Source: Enterovibrio norvegicus DSM 15893 (GTDB lineage: Bacteria; Pseudomonadota; Gammaproteobacteria; Enterobacterales; Vibrionaceae). Taken from it: 64,000 bases of DNA. The position numbers and the translations under genes are program-made. The DNA lies in NCBI RefSeq assembly GCF_900115495.1, contig NZ_FOWR01000025.1, forward strand, positions 1 to 64,000, read 5' to 3'. The first letter of the stretch is position 1, and each line of letters opens with the position of its first letter. Of this stretch, positions 57,368-64,000 are shown one piece after another. The notes under the pieces are model-generated. The model did not search any database. It saw nothing but the letters and a program-made list of their open reading frames with translations, and had not been told where the DNA came from.

Positions 57368-57649
57368 TTATTCGTTGGTTTGTATCAGGTTGGAGGCGTA
57401 GTGGTATTTATCAATGACTGGTGGAGAGTGATTAGGTGTTTTCTCCGATCCTCCGTAATGCTTGAACGCGCTCTTTAGCTTCTTGACGACCTTTTTGATT
57501 TCTATTCAAAGGAAGCGCTACTCACCTTGTTACCAATACCCTTTCCCCATTCTTTATGAGGAATCGGATAGTCCTTTTACATATTTTTTTATGGTTCGCA
57601 TGTTCTGTTTGAGAGCTTGAGTTAGTTCTTTATCGGAAATTGAATCAGG
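57368..57649 (-). pseudogene. Decayed coding remnant, three frames
   Basis: On the minus strand three consecutive frames each read like fragments of one Lys-rich protein. They are SISDKELTQALKQNMRTIKK... (57554-57649), then DYPIPHKEWGKGIGNKVSSA... (57502-57573), then IEIKKVVKKLKSAFKHYGG... to a stop at 57368. Single-base shifts would join them. I do not recognise the family, and chance open frames in AT-rich DNA are possible. Confidence 0.35.
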
Positions 57650-57784
57650 TTAGCGAATAAATAGCTTTATTGTGTATATGTTAAGCAATACGGAAGAATG
57701 TAAACTTAGGCATCACTTTTGAGTGTTATATCACCAATTGCTTATTGATAAGAGGCATAAGTCTAAGTTTTCCGCTTCTAGTAA

Positions 57785-57963
57785 GGTAAAATCCCAGGAT
57801 TAAATCGAAATATCGGGTATGGAATTTTGGACTTTAAACAGGCCCTCAGCATTCTCTCTAAGTCTTCTTCAAATCTACTAAATATTGAGAGAGAGGAGAA
57901 GCAAGAGGGCTTCTAGAGTTGGTAAGACCAAATCATGCCAGCATTTTTAGAAAAATAGGATGA
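57785..57963 (+). pseudogene. Frameshifted remnant resembling the dptF 5' end
   Basis: A frame reading LDFKQALSILSKSSSN...EREEKQE is interrupted by a one-base shift near 57906 and continues as GLLELVRPNHASIFRKIG to a stop at 57961. Its start resembles the DptF N-terminus MLLKEALSVMSKSSPY (8 of 14 aligned residues from L/M to KSS are identical), including a shared AAGTCTTCT at DNA level. It may be a relic of a partial dptF copy. Confidence 0.35.
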
Positions 57964-58091
57964 CTAATCCACTTCAGTGCGAGTTGTAAAACTGGGTTAT
58001 TGGAAGATCAGTAACTGAGAAATGTTGCTGTAAGTGCCCACAAGGCTGCTGGGGATGGGAAGCAAGATTTTTAATTTAGGATCGAGGATTT

Positions 58092-59693
58092 ATGCTACTG
58101 AAAGAAGCACTAAGTGTCATGTCGAAGTCTTCTCCTTACGCTGTAACGACAGAAAGAAGCGAACATGGTAAGAATGAACTTGATTTGATAAAAGAATACC
58201 TTTACATCCAAATGCCTATAGCCATGGATGTGGAAGGCAAAATCTCAAGTTTTTCAGCCAATAAACCTGAAGTGCTATTTCTTTGTGGTAGCAGTGGGGA
58301 TGGAAAGTCTGAACTGTTAACGGCGTGCAAAAAGAAATTTGGTACACGCGCTGAATTTCATTTAGACGCAACGCACAGTTTTGATCCCCGTGAAAACGCG
58401 ATTCAAACGTTAGATAAAGTTTTTGATGAGTACTTGTCTCAATCAAAACCTTTAGTAGTTGGTATAAATACTGGCATGCTGGGTAACTATGCAGAAGAGG
58501 GTAGCAATGAGTTTTTTAAATCTACGATAAAAAACTACTTAGAGACTGGTTCTGATAGAAATGGTATGTACTTTGTTGATTTTGAACGTTATCCAAAATT
58601 TGCTATTGATGAAGAAAGCTACACATCTGTCTTTGCAGAAAAGCTATTAAATAAGCTAACTGCTAAAGAGGACAACTTAATACGTCAGATTTTTGATAAA
58701 GATAAATTGGAATGCACCGATCCTGATTCCCGTAGATTGCAAGCAAACTATGAACTGTTAAGTTTGCCTGCGGTTCAGCGCACAGTTATAGACTTGTTGT
58801 TTAAAGCACGATTGATGAAGGATCAGTTTGTTACCGCGCGTTCTCTATTAGATTTCTTATTTATGTTGATTGCAGGGCCGGGCTATTTGTTCGATAACCT
58901 CTTTTCTGGAGGCGACAATGAGCTCGCTAACAAAATCGTTGAATTTGATCCTGCTCATCTAAGAACTAACAATATAGATCGGTTTATACTCGCAAATGAT
59001 TTAGGTCTTCCAGATTCTGACTTTGAAGAATTCAAAACTCATCTGAGTGAGTTAGGGGTTGGGGGGCTAAAAAATAGTTACTCATATTTGAGACTGTTCT
59101 ACATTTTAAGTGACGAAAATTTTGCCAATAATTTTCATAACAGATTCGCCCAGGATTATAGCCAGTCACTGATTGAAGAATATATAAGCATCTATAAAAA
59201 TCATAGGGATTATGATAATAGCGATGAGTGTAGATCTGTAATTAGAGAGTTTTGTAATAATACTTTGCGGACGGCAATTAGAAAGTACAATAATCGTAAT
59301 GCTCCGAACCTAAAAAATAATAATTATTTGATTTCGGAAAGAAATGGATATCAACTTGTTGCAAAGTTGGAGATAAAACCAGATCTGAAAAGTATAGCTA
59401 AACAGCCTCCTACTCAAGTGTCATATTTCACTGCCTGTATTACTGTTGGAGGAGATAGTCTAACCTTGCCAGTCAATATTAACCTCTTGCAACTAATGAA
59501 GAAAATAGTCGACGGATATCGACCAAATAAACATGACAAAAACACGGTGGTATTACTTGATGAACTTGTCGAAAAAATATCAAAAATAGCTAGTAAAGAA
59601 AATACGCTGCACATCATTAATGGAAGTCAGCATATTACTGTGACGGATGATGAAGACGATAAGTATGAAGTGAGTGGCCTAAATAATGATTAA
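58092..59693 (+). CDS. dptF: DNA phosphorothioation-dependent restriction protein DptF
   Basis: This 533-residue protein is recognised as DptF (DndF) from its N-terminal KEALSVMSKSSPYAVTTERS segment. It has a P-loop FLCGSSGDGKSELL (G66-S73), and it occurs with dptG and dptH. DptFGH is the restriction arm of Dnd systems: it acts against DNA lacking phosphorothioate marks, while DndABCDE place the sulphur. GAGGA precedes the ATG. It is AT-rich compared with the core genes to its left, consistent with horizontal acquisition. The last eight bases overlap dptG. No dndBCDE genes lie in the 58 kb upstream; they may lie beyond the right edge. Confidence 0.88.
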   Translation: MLLKEALSVMSKSSPYAVTTERSEHGKNELDLIKEYLYIQMPIAMDVEGKISSFSANKPEVLFLCGSSGDGKSELLTACKKKFGTRAEFHLDATHSFDPRENAIQTLDKVFDEYLSQSKPLVVGINTGMLGNYAEEGSNEFFKSTIKNYLETGSDRNGMYFVDFERYPKFAIDEESYTSVFAEKLLNKLTAKEDNLIRQIFDKDKLECTDPDSRRLQANYELLSLPAVQRTVIDLLFKARLMKDQFVTARSLLDFLFMLIAGPGYLFDNLFSGGDNELANKIVEFDPAHLRTNNIDRFILANDLGLPDSDFEEFKTHLSELGVGGLKNSYSYLRLFYILSDENFANNFHNRFAQDYSQSLIEEYISIYKNHRDYDNSDECRSVIREFCNNTLRTAIRKYNNRNAPNLKNNNYLISERNGYQLVAKLEIKPDLKSIAKQPPTQVSYFTACITVGGDSLTLPVNINLLQLMKKIVDGYRPNKHDKNTVVLLDELVEKISKIASKENTLHIINGSQHITVTDDEDDKYEVSGLNND

Positions 59694-60999
59694 AAAAAAT
59701 CTTGCTCCCCCTAGCAATAATGCGTTCACATCGTTCTTACCATTAAGAACTAAAGATAAGCATTACAAATTCTGCTGGGATTCTGTATTGGGTTATTTAG
59801 TGCATATTTTATACAGTAAATCCCTTTTCACAAAAAATGTTTATGAATTTAAGGGCTTGTGTGAAAAAAATTTTTCTAAGAATTTGGAAAGTGATGATTC
59901 TGGTCTTTGGGATGTTATAGAAAAAATGTACTTCCAGAACGATGAATTATTTAAGATATCTCCGGAATTTCTCATTTTCAAAGCTGCTGGAAAAGAGATT
60001 GATGCTAATAGCAAAAAGCTTGGGGATATGTACGCGGGAGTATTGAATGGCTTCACCGTCGAGAGTTCGTCAGTAACTAATCTTAATTTCCTAGAGCGAG
60101 AGATTAAGTCTGAATTCGATAAGTTTCATGTGTCTGGTAAAAAAACCACTCCAAAAGAATTCCCGACCTATTTACCTTTTATTTCTGAATATTTTAAAAA
60201 AGACTTGCATTTTTTAAATAAAAAACCCCACTACCTAATCAGTAATTTTAATGCTGTTATTAGGTTGTATGGTTTTTTGTATATATCTCAGATGGCTCTA
60301 AGTATTAATAATTGGGCGTGTGGTGAGCCAAAAAGCGAGCCTTGTTTTTTTATTTTAGATAATGAAAAAGCGAGTGAGGAAAGGTCACAAGTTAAAAATT
60401 GTGGATACGATAAAATACGTGATCACTTAGAGTATTTGTACCCATATCTTTTCATGAATGAAGCGTTACAAGAGAAAAATAACGTTCAACCATTATGGAA
60501 GCTTTTTGATGAGATTAATGATAGCCATATTGATGGTTTGAATAATTTTGGCGAAGATTTTATCGCTGATCGTACAGAAAGAAAGTGGTATAACACAGAG
60601 TTAAATTGGCAACGTAGCGAAGACAAAAAAAACGTGTTAGCGCAACTACTCGAAGCTTCTCACTCACAGTTTCATAGAAGGAAAGGTCGTTTATCTACAT
60701 ATAGCAATACTGCTGTTAAAGGTACATTGCTGAATATCCTTGATCCCTTCATCCAAAATAGGAAACGGGGAGGGAACGTACTAGCTTTTAATCAAGACTA
60801 TATTGTTCTGCTTACCAATTTAGTTATAGGTGAGAGAGAAAAACTACGCTTTCATGAGGTGATAAAAGAATTCGAAGCTAGAGGTGTATATTTCGATAAA
60901 CAGAGTCAACAGAACTTGGTTGATTTCTATGAGCGTATGGGCAACGTAGTGAGAATGAGTGATAGTGGAGATGCAGTATATGTCAGACCAACAGTATAA
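59686..60999 (+). CDS. dptG: DNA phosphorothioation-dependent restriction protein DptG
   Basis: This 437-residue protein matches DptG (DndG) in length, position and N-terminal character (FTSFLPLRTKDKHYKF, then a predicted helical middle region). It has no TM helix or recognised catalytic motif. It is thought to work in a complex with DptF and the large ATPase DptH. The start overlaps dptF by eight bases, and the end overlaps dptH by 20 bases, so the three are translated together. A basic tract near 325-365 (HRRKGRLSTYSN, QNRKRGGNVL) could contact DNA; this is inference. Confidence 0.85.
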   Translation: MIKKNLAPPSNNAFTSFLPLRTKDKHYKFCWDSVLGYLVHILYSKSLFTKNVYEFKGLCEKNFSKNLESDDSGLWDVIEKMYFQNDELFKISPEFLIFKAAGKEIDANSKKLGDMYAGVLNGFTVESSSVTNLNFLEREIKSEFDKFHVSGKKTTPKEFPTYLPFISEYFKKDLHFLNKKPHYLISNFNAVIRLYGFLYISQMALSINNWACGEPKSEPCFFILDNEKASEERSQVKNCGYDKIRDHLEYLYPYLFMNEALQEKNNVQPLWKLFDEINDSHIDGLNNFGEDFIADRTERKWYNTELNWQRSEDKKNVLAQLLEASHSQFHRRKGRLSTYSNTAVKGTLLNILDPFIQNRKRGGNVLAFNQDYIVLLTNLVIGEREKLRFHEVIKEFEARGVYFDKQSQQNLVDFYERMGNVVRMSDSGDAVYVRPTV

Positions 61000-63900
61000 T
61001 AATTTTCTAGTCTCCCACTTTAGCCAATGGGCAATGGATAAATTAAAGGTTGGATTCCGTTATCAGTTCACTTGTCCTGACAACGAAAAAGGGCTGAGCC
61101 TATATCAGGCATTCTTGGACGTTTCCGATAGTAGTGTTGAAGTTAGAGGAATTAAACTCAATACCATCAGGTATGGTAATATCGAGCTTATTCCTGTTTG
61201 TGAAGGTGAAAACTTTACTGAGAACTATATCGCTCACTTACGTGATAAAGTATCTGCGATGGAAGGTTCCGCTAAAGGTACAGCATTACTTATTATCCAT
61301 AACTCCATGTTAGATACTCTACGAAACTCTACAGAAGATGTTGCTCAGAGTGGCTTCGTATGGCACCCGGAAAATATTAGAGATTTATTACATAAAAAAA
61401 TTGATAAAAATGATAAGAAAGCAAAAATTTCAGAGTGCTTACTTAACTATCAATTTGATGAAATCCAAGATGATAATGCAACGATGTTTGGTTTTGAAAA
61501 GCTCTACACTGCAATCGCCGGAGGCGATTTACAGTTTCAAAAACTCGGGCTGCTAAAAGATGATCTACTTTCTGAAGTGGACTGGGAAGGTGATCAAATT
61601 ATGGATCGCCTTAAGGATAATAAAACGCTTAGTGCCAAATTAGATAATATCACTCAACATTCTTCTAATGAATTACAAGATAAACTTGCGTCATTGGATT
61701 TTAGTGAAAAGTTTATAAAAGAGCATTTCCCTGACGATAACATAGAGCTATATAAAGAAAATTTGGATTTGGGTGAATGCTTTGCTGAACAAGAAAAAAA
61801 TAGAACAAATCTATTAGAGTTAGAAAGGGTTACAGCTCCCTATACGGAATTTCTGAGTAAATCTAAATCAGATAAAGGGGCTGGCGCCAGAGAAAAGCAC
61901 ATAGTTCTATTACTCGAATCAGAACAACATAAATTTGAGTTGGATTTATGTTTCCTAAATCAAAAATTAAAAGATAGCTTTTGTAAAATTCAACACAACC
62001 AAAAACAGCTGCCTGTAGATATAGAGATAAAGAATTTGGGCGGTGTTAGAAGCCGAGCTTTATTAACAGGTGCCTTTGATGGTCAACCACGGTACTTTAC
62101 GTTTCAAGTCAAAACAGATAAGCCAAAAGAAACTCATAAATTTAGAGTCTTAGTCATCAGAAAAAGCGATTTTTACGTAGATGCGTTTAGGCATATATAC
62201 CTCATTGATCCGTTGAACAAATGGGTAACACTTCAGACTGATGAGCAAAGCCTACAAGTAAGCGAGCTTTCAGAGCAAAGAGCTTTAGAAGTAAACGGTC
62301 AAGTATTTGATACAACGGCTACGGGGTTAGTAGATTTCAAAGCATTTTCTAGAGATTCTGATGACGTTAATTTTGTCGTAGTAACTGGAGATAGCCAGCT
62401 AAAGTTCAATGTTGAAGGTGAGGTTGCTACCGATTCATTGTCTCTACCACTAATGTTAGATCAGAGCCGTTTTAAAGATCTTTTTGATGACGGCTACTTT
62501 GGAAGGTACAACCGCACCAAAGAGAAGGTGCTCATTGATGAGAAAGAAGTCGCTCCAAAGGGAAAACGCCTCTCATTACTTCAGTTGGAAGCCAAGCTGC
62601 TTGATGGTAGGCTTGTGGCCACTAGTGGAACGCTAGGTGATATTCACTTATGTGATTTGAACGAAGACTTCCCAGTGCTTTCTAGTGCCTATAAAGGGCT
62701 GTTTGATGCATTGTCTCGAGATAAAACCTTACTTAGTCTTTCTGGCTGGGGATGTGAGCTTGTTGATCTAATTAGCCGAATTGTTACTGCTTATCAAATA
62801 GAAATAGACAAGATACCCTATCATTCTCCTCTAAATGAAAAACATAAACAGCTAATGAATATAGGATTTTCGGACTTTGATGGTGCTACTTTTATCACGC
62901 CTTATCATCCGCTTGTATTAGCATATAATGCGAACTTGGCGGGTGTTTTAAAAGAAGATAAGGATGGAGAAAGGAGTTTCGTTAAATTACCGCCAGTCAC
63001 AATACAAAGGTTAACTGCGCAGGGCTTACTACCATTTGTTTATGACCCAATTAATGACTTCGCATACAACCATGCGATAAGTGAAAATGTATTTTGGTCA
63101 AAGTTGATTCCACAAAAAAACAGCAGTTATGATTATGTGCGTAGTTTAGTCAAAGATAAAGTGAGTAAGTTCTCGGTTGCCTTCAAGCATCTATTTGTTG
63201 CGGGCAGTAAAACTACATTGATTATTAACTCTGTAAATAACACTGAAAATAAGGAAGTTTTCCTCGGCTTGATAGACTTCATTAAGCTTAAAAAAGACAA
63301 AGTTACCAAAATTCACGTTAACTTATACGATAAGACAGAACGCGATAGTTGGTTTGACAAATTTGCTGATGCGGCAAGTTATGAAGAGTTAAAGGACTTA
63401 TGTGAGTTAAATAAAGGATCAGATAAAGGGCAAGCAGATAGCATTATTGACCTTCTGAGAACGCGTTTAACTTATAGCAAGTATAAACATGAAGATGGCG
63501 AAAAAGAGCAAGCTTATGCTCACATGAGCTTTTTTAAAAACAACGAACGTGTTCAGGCAACAGATGTTGATGTTTTAAAGCAATCAACTGGAGTGGTTAG
63601 TAACGGACTTATGCCAGGAGAGGCTGCTACCAACAAAAACGGTAGTTACTATACGGCGTTTGGATTGAAGGATGTTGATCTAGAAAGCGCGCCTCAATTG
63701 AAGCTAGCAGCTAAGTATGGTGGGCTAGTGAAACCGGCTAAACGACAACATGAAGAGTACGGTGATGCAAAATCACAAGCACTAGTAGTAACTGAAAACT
63801 TTAAAGTTCTCCTATACCGTGCATATGAAAACTCTATTTGGACCACGATCATTGACCCAAAAGTTACGTTGGAGTTCTTTGAGAGCCAAAAGGACATGGT

Positions 63901-64000
63901 TCTCATCCATTACTCGGATAACTATACGAACTCTGTAAATTACGATGCGATAACCGTCACTAAGCAGACAGACCTCTATCATAAAGTACTTGAAAATGAT
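60980..64000 (+). CDS. dptH: DNA phosphorothioation-dependent restriction protein DptH, 5' part
   Basis: An uninterrupted frame of 1007 codons begins with ATG at 60980 (MSDQQYNNFLVSHFSQWAMD), nine bases after GTGGAG and inside the end of dptG. It runs past the right edge of the window. Position and size agree with DptH (DndH), a protein of roughly 1600-1800 residues that carries a HerA/FtsK-like ATPase domain in its C-terminal part. That domain is beyond the window, so Walker motifs cannot be checked here. The visible part is AT-rich and shows no transmembrane segments. It probably supplies the motor function of the restriction complex. Confidence 0.85.
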   Translation, partial: MSDQQYNNFLVSHFSQWAMDKLKVGFRYQFTCPDNEKGLSLYQAFLDVSDSSVEVRGIKLNTIRYGNIELIPVCEGENFTENYIAHLRDKVSAMEGSAKGTALLIIHNSMLDTLRNSTEDVAQSGFVWHPENIRDLLHKKIDKNDKKAKISECLLNYQFDEIQDDNATMFGFEKLYTAIAGGDLQFQKLGLLKDDLLSEVDWEGDQIMDRLKDNKTLSAKLDNITQHSSNELQDKLASLDFSEKFIKEHFPDDNIELYKENLDLGECFAEQEKNRTNLLELERVTAPYTEFLSKSKSDKGAGAREKHIVLLLESEQHKFELDLCFLNQKLKDSFCKIQHNQKQLPVDIEIKNLGGVRSRALLTGAFDGQPRYFTFQVKTDKPKETHKFRVLVIRKSDFYVDAFRHIYLIDPLNKWVTLQTDEQSLQVSELSEQRALEVNGQVFDTTATGLVDFKAFSRDSDDVNFVVVTGDSQLKFNVEGEVATDSLSLPLMLDQSRFKDLFDDGYFGRYNRTKEKVLIDEKEVAPKGKRLSLLQLEAKLLDGRLVATSGTLGDIHLCDLNEDFPVLSSAYKGLFDALSRDKTLLSLSGWGCELVDLISRIVTAYQIEIDKIPYHSPLNEKHKQLMNIGFSDFDGATFITPYHPLVLAYNANLAGVLKEDKDGERSFVKLPPVTIQRLTAQGLLPFVYDPINDFAYNHAISENVFWSKLIPQKNSSYDYVRSLVKDKVSKFSVAFKHLFVAGSKTTLIINSVNNTENKEVFLGLIDFIKLKKDKVTKIHVNLYDKTERDSWFDKFADAASYEELKDLCELNKGSDKGQADSIIDLLRTRLTYSKYKHEDGEKEQAYAHMSFFKNNERVQATDVDVLKQSTGVVSNGLMPGEAATNKNGSYYTAFGLKDVDLESAPQLKLAAKYGGLVKPAKRQHEEYGDAKSQALVVTENFKVLLYRAYENSIWTTIIDPKVTLEFFESQKDMVLIHYSDNYTNSVNYDAITVTKQTDLYHKVLEND

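Noticed and set aside
57780-57830. Possible tRNA or attachment site next to the Dpt region
   Set aside because: No cloverleaf could be drawn and no repeated att-like core was seen in the window; no integrase gene is present.
1-64000. tRNA, rRNA, prophage and insertion sequences
   Set aside because: No conserved RNA gene sequence, transposase or phage structural gene was recognised.

Overview
The window looks like a chromosomal stretch from a marine gammaproteobacterium of the Vibrionaceae. The main support is gene order: prfC, yjjV, nupC, deoCABD, ytjB, serB, a two-PilZ protein in the position of Vibrio cholerae plzC, radA, ettA, slt, trpR and yjjX follow each other as in Vibrio and partly as in E. 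coli. I cannot name the genus; an Enterovibrio/Grimontia/Photobacterium-like relative is an inference.

Layout. (1) 0.1-15.1 kb, minus strand: a Lap-type surface adhesion locus, with a 2450-residue RTX adhesin carrying a TAAG cleavage motif, its type I secretion system (lapB, lapC, lapE), an OmpA-like lipoprotein and a LapD-type c-di-GMP receptor with degenerate GGDEF and EAL motifs. (2) 15.5-37.5 kb: the conserved core block for translation release, nucleoside uptake and deoxynucleoside catabolism, serine synthesis, DNA repair, murein turnover and Trp regulation. Two PilZ proteins and an M23 peptidase sit inside it. Heptanucleotide repeat arrays fill both convergent intergenic regions. (3) 37.5-49.8 kb: a sterol-desaturase-family membrane enzyme, two tandem spondin-domain exported proteins, a four-gene signalling operon, an exported SRPBCC protein, hdhA and eda. 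The signalling operon has a DctP/LivJ double binding-protein lipoprotein, a hybrid histidine kinase, a CheY-like receiver and an Hpt-REC-REC-GGEEF diguanylate cyclase. (4) 49.9-57.3 kb: an AT-richer accessory region with a large protein ending in a glycine-zipper-like hydrophobic domain, followed by four paralogous small membrane proteins. It resembles a membrane-disrupting effector with a bank of immunity genes. A DUF2927 protein and an S41 peptidase lie upstream. (5) 57.3-64 kb: a gap with decayed coding remnants, then dptF-dptG-dptH, the restriction half of a DNA phosphorothioation (Dnd/Dpt) system. dptH runs off the right edge and no dndBCDE modification genes are in the window.

C-di-GMP is a recurring theme. 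The window holds a receptor (LapD), two PilZ effectors and one diguanylate cyclase with an intact active site and I-site, next to an adhesin whose retention is expected to depend on that messenger. The protease LapG, needed to complete the circuit, is not present. The best candidates for something new are the fused double binding protein feeding a kinase/cyclase operon (40.2-46.8 kb) and the effector plus immunity-paralogue array (49.9-54.4 kb).
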